Below, piece by piece: positions 26,330-35,740 of a stretch of 64,000 bases of DNA (the stretch's first letter is position 1; the number at the start of each line of letters is the position of its first letter). This DNA comes from Haloechinothrix_A salitolerans (GTDB lineage: Bacteria > Actinomycetota > Actinomycetes > Mycobacteriales > Pseudonocardiaceae). The translations under genes and the position numbers were made by a program. The notes beneath the pieces were generated by a model that was not told the DNA's origin, did not search any database, and saw only the letters and a program-made list of their open reading frames with translations. The stretch is from assembly GCF_039544105.1 (NCBI RefSeq), contig NZ_BAABLA010000024.1. The stretch is one strand, 5' to 3'.

Positions 26330-27124
26330 ATGACTCAGCGTCCGGCAGGAGTCACGATCCCTGGTGCCGGGGCGTTTGAGCAGGTCGGCAGGATGACCAC
26401 GCTCTCATGGCAGGTGCTGCGCGCCATCCCGCGCAGGCCGTTCCAGTGGCGGGAATACATCGAGCAGAGCTGGTTCTTCGCCAGCGTGACCATCCTGCCG
26501 ACCGCGCTGGTCGCCATTCCGTTCGGCGCGGTCATCGCTCTGCAGCTCGGCTCGCTGACGCAGCAGATCGGCGCGCAGTCGTTCACCGGCGCGGCGAGCG
26601 CGCTCGCGCTGGTGCAGCAGGCCAGCCCGCTGATCACGGCCCTGCTGGTGGCGGGCGCCGGTGGCAGCGCGGTGTGCGCCGACATCGGCGCGCGGCAGAT
26701 CCGCGAGGAGATCGACGCCATGCGGGTGCTCGGCGTCAACCCGATCCAGCGGCTGATCGTGCCGAGGGTCCTGGCGGCGATGACCGTCGCGGTGCTGCTG
26801 AACGGCCTTGTCAGCGTGGTCGGCGTGCTTGGCGGCTACTTCTTCAACGTCGTCATGCAGGGCGGCACCCCTGGTGCGTACCTTGCGAGCTTCAACGCGC
26901 TCGCGCAGCTACCCGACCTGTGGGTCAGCGAGTTCAAGGCCGTTTTGTACGGTTTCGTCGCCGGTATCGTCGCCGCCTACCGCGGGCTGAACCCCGCGGG
27001 TGGTCCCAAGGGCGTTGGTGACGCGGTCAACCAGGCCGTCGTCATCTCGTTCCTGCTGCTGTTCCTGATCAACGTCGTCATCACGGCGATCTACCTGCAA
27101 GTCGTTCCCCCGAAGGCGTTGTGA
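26330..27124 (+). CDS. yrbE4A: Mce4 transporter permease YrbE4A
   Basis: The product is a 264-aa MlaE/YrbE integral membrane permease. Family segments include ITALLVAGAGGSAVCADIGAR, the conserved REEIDAMRVLGVNP and a final helix near the C-terminus. The ribosome binding site is a perfect AGGAGGT 5 nt before the ATG. With YrbE4B it forms the inner-membrane core of the Mce4 sterol importer. The ATPase (MceG/Mkl) is not encoded in this window, as is usual. Confidence 0.93.
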   Translation: MTQRPAGVTIPGAGAFEQVGRMTTLSWQVLRAIPRRPFQWREYIEQSWFFASVTILPTALVAIPFGAVIALQLGSLTQQIGAQSFTGAASALALVQQASPLITALLVAGAGGSAVCADIGARQIREEIDAMRVLGVNPIQRLIVPRVLAAMTVAVLLNGLVSVVGVLGGYFFNVVMQGGTPGAYLASFNALAQLPDLWVSEFKAVLYGFVAGIVAAYRGLNPAGGPKGVGDAVNQAVVISFLLLFLINVVITAIYLQVVPPKAL

Positions 27125-27127
27125 CAC

Positions 27128-28000
27128 ATGACGGCGGTGAAGGAAGCGACCCGCGAGGAATGGTCCGAGCTGGGTGACCGCACGCTCGACTACATCGCCC
27201 GGCCAGGGCAGGTGTTCGAGGGTTTCGGTGAGCAGCTCGCGTTCTTCCTGCACACACTGACCACGGTGCCGAGGACGGTGCGCCGCTACAGCAAGGAGAC
27301 GCTGCGGCTGCTCACCGAGGTCTGCTTCGGCACGGGGGCACTGGCGATCATCGGCGGCACGCTCGGCGTGATGATCGGCATGACGCTGTTCACCGGCCTC
27401 ATCGTCGGCCTCCAGGGCTACTCCTCGCTGAACCAGCTCGGCACCGCGGCGCTGACCGGCTTCATCTCGGCGTACTTCAACACGCGCGAGGTCGCACCGC
27501 TGTCGGCGGGCCTCGCGCTCTCGGCCACCGTCGGCTGCGGCTTCACCGCCCAGCTCGGCGCGATGCGGATCTCCGACGAGATCGACGCGCTCGAAGTCAT
27601 GGCGGTGCCCAGCCTGCCGTATCTGGTGACGACAAGGGTGCTCGCCGGGGTGGGCGCGGTGATCCCGCTCTACGCCGTCGGGCTGCTGTCCTCGTACCTG
27701 GCCTCGCGGCAGATCACCATCTGGGTCTACGGCCAGTCGGCTGGCACCTACGACCACTACTTCTCGCTGTTCCTGCCACCACAGGACGTGGTCTATTCCT
27801 TCGTCAAGGTGATGATCTTCGCGCTGGTGGTGATCATGACGCACTGCTACTTCGGCTACACCGCGCGCGGCGGGCCGGCAGGAGTTGGCGTCGCGGTCGG
27901 CAAGGCGGTGCGGACGTCGATCGTGCTGATCGCGGTGCTCGACTTCTTCCTCAGCCTCGCCCTCTGGGGCTCGACGACGACGGTGAGGATCGCAGGATGA
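27128..28000 (+). CDS. yrbE4B: Mce4 transporter permease YrbE4B
   Basis: The product is 290 aa, of the MlaE/YrbE family. Conserved pieces are LALSATVGCGFTAQLGAMR, ISDEIDALEVMAVPS and a C-terminal helix near residues 265-285. There is a soluble N-terminus of about 60 residues. It starts 3 bp after yrbE4A and overlaps mce4A by 4 bp. Confidence 0.93.
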   Translation: MTAVKEATREEWSELGDRTLDYIARPGQVFEGFGEQLAFFLHTLTTVPRTVRRYSKETLRLLTEVCFGTGALAIIGGTLGVMIGMTLFTGLIVGLQGYSSLNQLGTAALTGFISAYFNTREVAPLSAGLALSATVGCGFTAQLGAMRISDEIDALEVMAVPSLPYLVTTRVLAGVGAVIPLYAVGLLSSYLASRQITIWVYGQSAGTYDHYFSLFLPPQDVVYSFVKVMIFALVVIMTHCYFGYTARGGPAGVGVAVGKAVRTSIVLIAVLDFFLSLALWGSTTTVRIAG

Positions 28001-29364
28001 CCCGCAGCCCGCGGCGCGCCGCCGTGCTCCGCAGACTCCGCTACCAGGCGCTCGGCCTGGTGTTCGTGCTGCTCGCTGCCTCCTTCATCGCGGGGACGAT
28101 CGGCGTCTACACCAAGGCGTTCACCGATGTCGCGACGGTGACGTTGCGGACCGAGTTCGCGGGCAACCAGATGCGCGAGGGCGCCGACGTCAAGATCAGG
28201 GGCATGCTCGTCGGGGAGGTCCGCTCGATCTCATCCACCGGCGACGGCGCCAACCTCGAACTCGCGCTGAATCCCGAGCTGATCGATGTCATCCCCGCCG
28301 ACGTCACCGCGCGGCTGCTCCCGAAGACGCTGTTCGGGGAACGCTACGTCGCGCTGCGCGCACCGGAGCGGCCCAGCTCGGTCAGCCTCGCCGCCGGCGA
28401 CGTCATCAGCCAGGACCGCTCCGAGAACGCGATCGAACTGGAGCGGGTGCTCGACGGGTTGATGCCGCTGTTGCGGGCCGTCGAGCCGCAGAAGCTGTCC
28501 AGTTCGCTGGGCGCCATCGCCACCGCGCTCGACGGCAGGGGCGAGAAGCTCGGCCAGACGTTGACCAGGGTGTCGGATCTGCTCGGCGACCTGAACCCAT
28601 CGCTGCCGGACCTCAAGGCCGACATCGCCTCGTTCGCCGATGTCGCGCGGACCTACTCCGACGCGCTGCCTGACGCGCTGGACGCCGTCTCACACTTGAC
28701 GACGACCACGCGGACGCTTGCCGCCAAGCGCGACGGCTTGCGCACGCTGTACTCGTCGGTGACAGGGGCGTCGGATGACCTGGGCGGGTTCCTGGCGGCC
28801 AACAAGGCGAACCTGATCCGGCTCACTACCACCGTGCAGCCAACGCTGGACGTGCTCGCTCGCTATGCCCCGCAGTACCCCTGCATGATGCGCCAGTTCG
28901 CCATCCAGAAGGACAACGCGGAGGTGGCTTTCGGCAAGGGAACCGAGCACCCCCACGTGAGCCGGGTCAAGATCGAGATCACCAGCAGCAGGGGTGCGTA
29001 CAAACCCGGCGTCGACGAGCCCCGCTACAACGACGATCGCGGCCCGCGCTGCTACACACCGGTGGAACAGCCCGGCCACTGGCCGCAGTACCCGCCGGAC
29101 GGCCCGATCAAGGATGGCTCGTCCAAGCCGCCGCCCGGGTCGGCGCCAGGCAGCGGCAAGGCCGACGACTACGAGGACTACCAGCGCTCCGGTGGCGGCG
29201 GGAGCGCCACGCTCGGCGCGCCGGTCGCGGGCTCGCCCGCCGAGTCCGAGCTGCTGTCGCTGCTGCTCGCCGCCGAGCACGGGGTCGAACCAAGCACCGT
29301 GCCCGGCTGGGGCGGGCTGCTTGTCGGACCGCTGTACCGGGGAACGGAGGTGGAGCTGAGGTGA
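27997..29364 (+). CDS. mce4A: Mce-family protein Mce4A
   Basis: The product is 455 aa. It has one N-terminal membrane segment (LGLVFVLLAASFIAGTIGVY), the MlaD/MCE domain at about residues 45-125 (EFAGNQMREGADVKIRGML, LFGERYVAL), then an alpha-helical MCE tail and a Pro/Gly/Asp-rich C-terminus from about residue 340. MCE proteins build a tunnel that carries lipids across the cell envelope; mce4 systems import cholesterol. The ATG overlaps the yrbE4B stop. Confidence 0.92.
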   Translation: MTRSPRRAAVLRRLRYQALGLVFVLLAASFIAGTIGVYTKAFTDVATVTLRTEFAGNQMREGADVKIRGMLVGEVRSISSTGDGANLELALNPELIDVIPADVTARLLPKTLFGERYVALRAPERPSSVSLAAGDVISQDRSENAIELERVLDGLMPLLRAVEPQKLSSSLGAIATALDGRGEKLGQTLTRVSDLLGDLNPSLPDLKADIASFADVARTYSDALPDALDAVSHLTTTTRTLAAKRDGLRTLYSSVTGASDDLGGFLAANKANLIRLTTTVQPTLDVLARYAPQYPCMMRQFAIQKDNAEVAFGKGTEHPHVSRVKIEITSSRGAYKPGVDEPRYNDDRGPRCYTPVEQPGHWPQYPPDGPIKDGSSKPPPGSAPGSGKADDYEDYQRSGGGGSATLGAPVAGSPAESELLSLLLAAEHGVEPSTVPGWGGLLVGPLYRGTEVELR

Positions 29365-30392
29365 GAGGTGTACTGCCATCGTTGCTGAAGCTGATCGCGT
29401 TCACGGTGGTCACCGTCGTGCTCACCGGCGTGCTCGCCGCGACGATCGCCAACACCAACTTTGGTGACACGTCGGGTTTCGCCGCGAGGTTCACCGACGT
29501 CTCCGGCCTCAAAGCAGGCGACGACGTGCGGATCTCCGGTGTCAAGGTCGGGCAGGTGCGTGCCATCGAGATCGGTGAGGACGCGGTCGCCACGGTGCAC
29601 TTCGACGTCGGTGAGTCACACCGCTTGCCGTCGACGACCACCGCGCAGGTGAAGTACCGCAACGTGATCGGGCAGCGTTACCTCGCGCTCGGCACTCACG
29701 TCGCGTCGGACGAACCACTACGCAAGGGCGACGTCATCGGCGTCGACCGCACCACTCCCGCGCTGAACCTGACCGTGCTGTTCAACGGCTTCAAACCGCT
29801 GTTCACCGCGCTCGACCCCAAGCAGGTCAACCAGCTCTCCTACGAGATCATCCAGGTCTTCCAGGGCGAGGGCGGCACGATCAGCAGTTTGCTCCGCCAC
29901 ACCGCGTCGCTGACGTCGACCATCGCGGACAGGGACCAGGTGATCGGCGAGGTCGTCGGCAACCTCAACGACGTCCTCGGCACCATTAACCATCGCGATG
30001 AACAGGCCAAGGAACTGATCGACGCCCTGCAGCAGCTGATCAGCGGGCTCGCGGAGAAGCGCAAGCCGATCGGGGAGGCGACCCAGGCGCTCGGTGCTCT
30101 CACCGGCAGCGTGTCCGGCCTGGTCTCCGATACCCGGCAGCCGCTGCGAAAGAACGTGCGGGCGCTAAACGATCTGGCGGGGACGCTTTCCAAGGACGCA
30201 CCGGTGTTGGACGAGATCCTGCATCGGCTGCCGAGGAACCTGAAGAAATACACCAGGGTGCTCAGCTACGGGAGTTGGTACAACTACTACCTCTGCGACA
30301 TCTCCGGCACGGTCGGCATCGGCTCGCTCAACGTGACCATTCCCGTCGTGCCGCTGCCCGCGACGGAGCGGCCAGAAAGGTGCGGGCCATGA
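29361..30392 (+). CDS. mce4B: Mce-family protein Mce4B
   Basis: The product is 343 aa from a GTG overlapping the mce4A stop. There is an N-terminal membrane segment (LIAFTVVTVVLTGVLAATIA), the MCE domain (FTDVSGLKAGDDVRISGVKV, NVIGQRYLAL) and a helical tail with a final Cys-containing stretch (YNYYLCDISGTVG). The stop forms GCCATGAGG, where the family A repeat and mce4C begin. Confidence 0.92.
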   Translation: MRGVLPSLLKLIAFTVVTVVLTGVLAATIANTNFGDTSGFAARFTDVSGLKAGDDVRISGVKVGQVRAIEIGEDAVATVHFDVGESHRLPSTTTAQVKYRNVIGQRYLALGTHVASDEPLRKGDVIGVDRTTPALNLTVLFNGFKPLFTALDPKQVNQLSYEIIQVFQGEGGTISSLLRHTASLTSTIADRDQVIGEVVGNLNDVLGTINHRDEQAKELIDALQQLISGLAEKRKPIGEATQALGALTGSVSGLVSDTRQPLRKNVRALNDLAGTLSKDAPVLDEILHRLPRNLKKYTRVLSYGSWYNYYLCDISGTVGIGSLNVTIPVVPLPATERPERCGP

Positions 30393-30420
30393 GGACTGCT
30401 CGCAGGTCCGAATCATCAGG
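30389..30420 (+). repeat. family A repeat forming the mce4C start
   Basis: ATGAGGACTGCTCGCAGGTC and the following CGAATCATCAGG match the repeat at 17100 and 38814 with few changes. It starts exactly at the ATGA junction with mce4B and is read in the same frame as the other copies, giving MRTARRSESSG. Confidence 0.85.
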
Positions 30421-31471
30421 CGCGAGGGGATTGGCGGAGCGTAACCAGGCCGCCGTCGGCGCCGTGACGGTGCTGCTGCTGGTGACGTCGGTGCTTGCCG
30501 CGTTGAACGCGGACCGGTTGCCGCTCATCGGTGGCGGCACGACCTACGCCGCGTACTTCGCCGAGTCGGCGGGTCTGGTGCCGGACAACGAGGTGCAGAT
30601 CGCCGGGGTGCGAGCGGGTTCGGTCAGCTCGGTGGAGCTGGATGGCCCTCGGGTGCGGGTGGAGTTCCTCCTCGACGGGCCCGCCGGTGGGGAGCTACCC
30701 CGCCTCGGTACCGACACCACGGCGTCCATCCAGATCAAGACGTTGCTTGGCGAGAAGTACGTCGCGCTTGACCCGCGCGGTGATGGCACGCTCGACCCTG
30801 GCGAACCGATTCCGCTCAACCGCACCACGACGCCGTTCCAGTTGCAGGACGCGTTCAACCAGCTCGGACACACTATGTCCGATGTGGACACCAAGCGGCT
30901 CGCGGACAGCTTCAACGTGCTCACGGAAGCATTGGAAGGCGCGCCAAAACACGTGCGCGGCGCGTTGGACGGGTTGTCGGCGCTGTCGAAGACGGTCGCC
31001 GAACGCGACGACGAACTCGCCCAGTTGCTGGAGAACACCAACCAGGTGTCGAAGCTGGTCGCCGACCGCAACGAGCGGCTGCGCAAGGTGATCCACGACG
31101 GCAGCGCGCTGCTCGGTGAGCTTCGCGCGCGTAAGAAGGCGATCAGCAACCTGCTCGCCGGGACGAGGGCGGTCGCGAAGCAGCTGTCCGGACTGGTCGC
31201 TGACAACCGGAAGCATCTCACGCCCGCGTTGCGCAAACTGGACACCGTCACCGACGTCTTGCGCGCCAACGTCGACAACATCGACCGCAGCCTGGAACTC
31301 CTCGCGCCGTTCACCCGCATCGGGGCGAACGCCACCGGCAACGGGCGCTGGTTCGAGGGCTACCTGTGCGGTCTGTTCCCGCCCACCATCAAGACTGAGG
31401 GGCTGACGATCAACCCGCAAGGCTGCGAGACCCCGGTGTCAGCACCCGGCCAAGGGATCGGTGGTAACTGA
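30389..31471 (+). CDS. mce4C: Mce-family protein Mce4C with repeat-derived N-terminus
   Basis: The product is 360 aa. The first 11 residues (MRTARRSESSG) come from the family A repeat; typical Mce4C sequence starts at about LAERNQAAVGAVTVLLLV. The MCE domain follows (FAESAGLVPDNEVQIAGVRA, LLGEKYVAL), then a long helical tail with coiled-coil character and a C-terminal Cys region (YLCGLFPP). The start overlaps the mce4B stop by ATGA; a frame open from 30275 lies inside mce4B and is not used. The extra residues lie on the cytoplasmic side of the membrane helix, so they need not disturb the tunnel. Confidence 0.9.
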   Translation: MRTARRSESSGARGLAERNQAAVGAVTVLLLVTSVLAALNADRLPLIGGGTTYAAYFAESAGLVPDNEVQIAGVRAGSVSSVELDGPRVRVEFLLDGPAGGELPRLGTDTTASIQIKTLLGEKYVALDPRGDGTLDPGEPIPLNRTTTPFQLQDAFNQLGHTMSDVDTKRLADSFNVLTEALEGAPKHVRGALDGLSALSKTVAERDDELAQLLENTNQVSKLVADRNERLRKVIHDGSALLGELRARKKAISNLLAGTRAVAKQLSGLVADNRKHLTPALRKLDTVTDVLRANVDNIDRSLELLAPFTRIGANATGNGRWFEGYLCGLFPPTIKTEGLTINPQGCETPVSAPGQGIGGN

Positions 31472-32697
31472 TGGCGATCACGAGTCGTGCCGGGCGCACC
31501 ATCTACACCTGGGTCGCGCTGGCGGCCGTCGTCGTTCTCCTGCTCGCCGCGGCCTTGTGGACGGCCACCCGCGACTCCGGTGACACGCGGCTAACCGCGT
31601 ATTTTGACCGCACCGTCGGGCTGTACGAGGACTCCGCGGTGCGAGTGCTTGGCGTCGAGGTCGGTGCGATCGAGCGGGTGGTGCCTGAAGGCGATCGCGT
31701 GCGGGTCGAGCTTGTCGTCGACTCGGATGTGGACATCCCCGCCGACGCGGGTGCGGTGATCGTGGCGCCCAGCCTGGTCAGCGACCGCTACATCCAGCTC
31801 ACTCCGGTGTATCGGGACGGGCCGACCATGGCGTCCGGCGAGGTGATTCCTCGGGAGCGTACGGCGTCGCCGGTGGAGCTCGACGAGCTGTTCAACAACC
31901 TCGACGAGCTGGCCACGACGCTTGGTCCGAAGGGCGCCAACTCCGGTGGCGCGCTCAGCGACGTGCTCGACCAGGTCGCGGCCACCATGGACGGAAACGG
32001 TAAGAATCTAAACGAGACCGTGTCGAATCTGGCGCGGTTGTCCGCGACGCTCAACGGCAGCAAGGACGACTTGCACGGCACCATCAAGCACCTCGGCGAG
32101 TTCACCACCATGCTGGCCCGCAGTGATCGGCAGGTCGCGGACCTCTTCGACCGGGTCGCCGAGGTCAGTCAGTTTCTGGCGAGCGAGTCCGGCGAGGTGG
32201 ACGCCGCACTGTCCACACTGGCCAGCGCGCTGACCGACGTGCACGGCTTCGTCGAGAACAACCGGAAGCTGCTGTCGTCCAATGTCGACAAGCTGGCCGG
32301 AGCCACCAGGGTGCTGGTCAAGCGCCGTGGAGAACTCGCTGAGCTCCTCGACATCGCGCCGACCGGGATGAACAACTTCATCAACGCCTACGACGCCGCG
32401 TCGGGCACCATCGCGATCCGGGGCAACCTCAACGAGTTCACCTACCCGCCGGTGATGATGGTCTGCCGGCTGCTCGCGGCGGGCACCCCGGAGGAGGTGC
32501 CCAATACGCTATCGGACGTCTGCGAGGACCTCGCCCCCGTACTCGACGGGACGCTCAATCTGCCCAGCGTGTCGCAGGTGATGCACTCGCTGCAGAACGG
32601 CGAGCTGCCCCCGCTGCCACTGCCGCTACTTGAGGCCATGCGGCGCACGTCGGGAGGCGGTTCGGCTGGCGACGGCGCGTCGGGAGGTGGCTCATGA
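31471..32697 (+). CDS. mce4D: Mce-family protein Mce4D
   Basis: The product is 408 aa. The N-terminal helix is TWVALAAVVVLLLAAALW and the MCE domain includes FDRTVGLYEDSAVRVLGVEV and LVSDRYIQL. A helical tail extends to about residue 340 and the end is Ser/Gly-rich. It overlaps the mce4C stop by 1 bp (TGATG). Confidence 0.92.
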   Translation: MAITSRAGRTIYTWVALAAVVVLLLAAALWTATRDSGDTRLTAYFDRTVGLYEDSAVRVLGVEVGAIERVVPEGDRVRVELVVDSDVDIPADAGAVIVAPSLVSDRYIQLTPVYRDGPTMASGEVIPRERTASPVELDELFNNLDELATTLGPKGANSGGALSDVLDQVAATMDGNGKNLNETVSNLARLSATLNGSKDDLHGTIKHLGEFTTMLARSDRQVADLFDRVAEVSQFLASESGEVDAALSTLASALTDVHGFVENNRKLLSSNVDKLAGATRVLVKRRGELAELLDIAPTGMNNFINAYDAASGTIAIRGNLNEFTYPPVMMVCRLLAAGTPEEVPNTLSDVCEDLAPVLDGTLNLPSVSQVMHSLQNGELPPLPLPLLEAMRRTSGGGSAGDGASGGGS

Positions 32698-33887
32698 TTC
32701 CCGTGCGGAAGTCGCCCCGAGCGACGATATGCGTGCTGATGACTGTGCTGGTCGGGCTAGTGCTGACCGCTTGCGGGCCGGGCGGGTTCTCCGGCCTCTA
32801 CAACGCGCCGCTGCCCGGCGGCGCCGATGTCGGTGACCACCCGTACCGCGTCACCGTGGAGTTCTCCGACGTGCTTGACTTGGTGCCGCAGGCCACCGTC
32901 AAGGTCAACGACGTCCAAGTGGGCAGGGTCGAGCGGGTGCGGCTGGCTGAGGACACCCGGTCCGCGCTGGTAGACATCGTCGTCAACGGCGACGTCGAGC
33001 TACCCGCCAACGCCATTGCCGAACTGCGGCAAACCAGCCTGCTCGGGGAGAAGTTCGTCGACCTCCGACCGCCCGCTGACGCCGAAGCGACCGGCAGGCT
33101 CGCCGACGGTGATGTCATCCCGCTCGCGCGCACCAGCAGGCACGCCGAACTGGAGGAGGTCTTCGGCGCGTTGTCGCTGCTGCTCAACGGCGGTGGAGTG
33201 GAGCAGCTGCACACCATCGCGTCGGAGCTGAACAACGCGATGCGCGGCAACGAGGCGGAGATCAAGGCACTGCTGTCGCGGGTGAACCACCTGGTCACCG
33301 AGCTTGACGGGCAGAAGGCGCAGATCACGAAGGCCATCGACGGGCTGGCGGAGCTGTCGCGCACGCTCGTGCGGGAGAAGCGGCACCTCACCGAGGGGCT
33401 CGATCATCTCGCGCCGGGTATGCGGGTGATCGCGAACCAGCGAGACCAGATTGTCGACATGTTGACCGCGCTGCGACGGCTGTCGGACGTCACGGTGGAC
33501 ACCGTCAACAAGAGTCGCGAGCAGTTGGTGGCGAACCTGCGCGCGTTGGAACCGACGTTGCGCAAACTCGCCGAGTCGGGCGACAACCTCACCGAGGCGC
33601 TGAAGATCCTGCCGACGTATCCGCTGCCGTGGAACGCGGGCAACACGATGAAGGGCGACTATGCCAACGTCGACGTCGAGTTCGATCTGAACCTCGATCA
33701 GCTGATCGGCAACCTGAGCCGTTCGGGGCAGAGCCCGATCCCGAAGCTGCCATCGGGTGACGACGGCCCACCGCTGCCGTTGCCGGAGACACCGGAACTG
33801 CCGAAACTGCCCTCGTTGCCTGGCTTGCCCGGCGCGGCGGACTCGGAGTCCGGTTCATTGCTCGGCTCGCTGCTGGGAGGCTTGTGA
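32694..33887 (+). CDS. mce4E: Mce-family lipoprotein Mce4E (LprN-type)
   Basis: The product is 397 aa. A signal peptide with lipobox VLTAC (Cys27) marks the lipoprotein member present in every mce operon. The MCE domain (FSDVLDLVPQATVKVNDVQV, LLGEKFVDL) is followed by a helical tail and a Pro/Leu-rich C-terminus (PLPETPELPKLPSLPGLPG). The start overlaps mce4D by ATGA. Confidence 0.92.
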   Translation: MIPVRKSPRATICVLMTVLVGLVLTACGPGGFSGLYNAPLPGGADVGDHPYRVTVEFSDVLDLVPQATVKVNDVQVGRVERVRLAEDTRSALVDIVVNGDVELPANAIAELRQTSLLGEKFVDLRPPADAEATGRLADGDVIPLARTSRHAELEEVFGALSLLLNGGGVEQLHTIASELNNAMRGNEAEIKALLSRVNHLVTELDGQKAQITKAIDGLAELSRTLVREKRHLTEGLDHLAPGMRVIANQRDQIVDMLTALRRLSDVTVDTVNKSREQLVANLRALEPTLRKLAESGDNLTEALKILPTYPLPWNAGNTMKGDYANVDVEFDLNLDQLIGNLSRSGQSPIPKLPSGDDGPPLPLPETPELPKLPSLPGLPGAADSESGSLLGSLLGGL

Positions 33888-35134
33888 TGCTGACCTGGTC
33901 GACGCGAATCAAGCTGCTGGCGTTCGGGCTGATCGCTGTGGTGTCAGTCGTGTTCGTCGGTGGCAAGTACGCCGGACTGGATCGATTGCTCGGCCCGCGT
34001 GGCTACGTCGTCACCGCGGAACTGACCGACTCCGGTGGCATCTTCCGCGGTTCCGAGGTGACCTACCGGGGTGTCACGGTGGGCACGGTGTCCGCGTTGC
34101 GCCTGACCGATAGGGGTGTCGATGTCGAACTGGACATCGATGAGGACGCCCCGCCGATCCCCGCCGACACCGACGCCGTCGTCGCTAACCGCTCCGCGGT
34201 CGGTGAGCAGTACCTCGACCTGCGGCCGGACGGGCCAGGCGGTCCGTTCCTGGCGAACGGGTCGGTGATCGAGGCGAAGCGGATCGACGCGCCGGTCGCG
34301 CCGGAGACCATGCTGACGCACGTGGACCAGCTCATCGGCAGCATCAATACACGGTCGCTGAACACCATCGTCGACGAGGCCTACGTCGCGTTCGCGGACT
34401 CCGGCGACGACCTCCAGTTGCTGCTGGACAGTGCGCACGAGTTCACCACGTCGGCCCGGAAGAACATGCCCGCGACGCGACAGTTGCTGTCATCGGCTCG
34501 CACCGTGCTTGATACGCAGCGGCGCCACGCCGACGATTTGGGCCAGTTCGCCAGTGGGCTGAAGACGATCTCCCGGCAGTTCGCGAAGTCCGATCCCGAC
34601 CTGCGCGCGATCATCGACAGGGCGCCAGGGGTCGCCAACGAGGTCAGCGAGTTCATCGACGTCTCGGGCAACGACACGGCGATGCTGGTGGCGAACCTGC
34701 TGACTACCGCCGACGTCGCCGCGCCGCGCACCGACTCGATGAAGCAGCTGATGGTGAACTTCGCCGTGATCGGTGCGTTCGCGCGCACCGTGTCCGAAGA
34801 CGGGCGCGGTCATCTTGGGCTGGTGTTCGACATGTTCAACCCGCCCTCGTGCACCCGGGGATACGAAGGGACCAAGCAACGGCCCGCCAACGACGTCTCC
34901 GAGGTGGAGCCGAACAAGGACGCCTACTGCGCCGAGCCGCCCGGCAGCCCGATCAGCGTGCGCGGCGCACAGAACGCACCGTACCGGGGCGTGCCACAGG
35001 CCGTGCCCGTGCCGCAGCGGCGTGGCTCGGGCTCCGACGACAGCGGTGCGGGGGATGGCTTGCCTGGGTTGCTCGGACTGCCGGGTCTGTCGTCGAAGCC
35101 AGCAGGGATCGCGGACCTGCTTGGAGGTGGCTGA
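33884..35134 (+). CDS. mce4F: Mce-family protein Mce4F
   Basis: The product is 416 aa. The N-terminal helix (IKLLAFGLIAVVSVVFVGG) is followed by the MCE domain (LTDSGGIFRGSEVTYRGVTV, AVGEQYLDL), a helical tail and a low-complexity C-terminus (LPGLLGLPGLSSKPAG). The start may be GTG 33884, overlapping the mce4E stop, or ATG 33887. It completes the six Mce subunits. Confidence 0.92.
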   Translation: MMLTWSTRIKLLAFGLIAVVSVVFVGGKYAGLDRLLGPRGYVVTAELTDSGGIFRGSEVTYRGVTVGTVSALRLTDRGVDVELDIDEDAPPIPADTDAVVANRSAVGEQYLDLRPDGPGGPFLANGSVIEAKRIDAPVAPETMLTHVDQLIGSINTRSLNTIVDEAYVAFADSGDDLQLLLDSAHEFTTSARKNMPATRQLLSSARTVLDTQRRHADDLGQFASGLKTISRQFAKSDPDLRAIIDRAPGVANEVSEFIDVSGNDTAMLVANLLTTADVAAPRTDSMKQLMVNFAVIGAFARTVSEDGRGHLGLVFDMFNPPSCTRGYEGTKQRPANDVSEVEPNKDAYCAEPPGSPISVRGAQNAPYRGVPQAVPVPQRRGSGSDDSGAGDGLPGLLGLPGLSSKPAGIADLLGGG

Positions 35135-35673
35135 TGCGATCGGCCCTGTCGGGACGTCTGGTGGCGGCGGGGCGTTTGTCGCGTGACCCACTCGTGGCCA
35201 CGCTCGCGGTACTGACCGTGGTCGCGCTGGCCGCTGCCGCGTGGCTCGGGTCCGCATGGATCAGCGCCGCGCGCGACGACGGGCTGGCCAAGGCGAAGCA
35301 GCGCGACACGGTGCTCAGTGCGGCCGAGCACGGGCTGGTCACGTTGCATACGCTCGACCATCGCGGGGCGAAGCGGGACGTCGCGGCGTGGCTGGACGTC
35401 ACGGCTGGTGGGCTGCACCGTGACCTGGCGGGAGATAAGGCAGGTCAGCGAGAGCGGGCGCGGCGAACGAAGACGGTGTCGGACGCGGAGCTGCTACGTG
35501 CCGCGGTGACCGAGCTGAACGGGCACGCGGGCACCGCCAAGGTGATCGCGATGCTCCGCACGACGCTGGAGACGAAGGGCGAGAAGTCGTCCACCGACCG
35601 TAAGCGGGTGGTCGCCGAGCTGGTGCGCCGCGATGGGCAGTGGAAGATCAGCGCCGTGGAGGCGGCGGCATGA
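35134..35673 (+). CDS. Mce-associated membrane protein (Mam4A-like)
   Basis: From the ATG at 35134, which overlaps the mce4F stop by 1 bp, the product is 179 aa. A single membrane helix (VATLAVLTVVALAAAAWLG) precedes an extracellular alpha/beta domain of the kind seen in Mce-associated proteins (DGLAKAKQRDTVLSAAEHGL, RDGQWKISAVEAA). Mam proteins stabilise Mce complexes in mycobacteria. An open frame from 34849 lies within mce4F and is not used. Confidence 0.82.
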   Translation: MRSALSGRLVAAGRLSRDPLVATLAVLTVVALAAAAWLGSAWISAARDDGLAKAKQRDTVLSAAEHGLVTLHTLDHRGAKRDVAAWLDVTAGGLHRDLAGDKAGQRERARRTKTVSDAELLRAAVTELNGHAGTAKVIAMLRTTLETKGEKSSTDRKRVVAELVRRDGQWKISAVEAAA

Positions 35674-35740
35674 GTGTGGAACACGGCGGCGCGAGCGGGG
35701 GACACGACGCCGTGTCCCCCGCTCAGGACGCCGTGTCCCG
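35670..35740 (+). repeat. family B interspersed repeat at the mam4B start
   Basis: The element begins at the ATGA junction. Over 35676-35711 it matches 29 of 36 bases of the inverted copy at 57239-57274. It contains a perfect stem (GGGGGACACG at 35697-35706, CGTGTCCCCC at 35711-35720) with a 4-nt loop. A second GACGCCGTGTCCC follows at 35728. Confidence 0.75.

Noticed and set aside
34849..35133. N-terminal extension of the first Mce-associated protein inside mce4F
   Set aside because: The extension overlaps the mce4F coding region in another frame and is Arg-rich. ATG 35134 at the TGATG junction is the coupled start.
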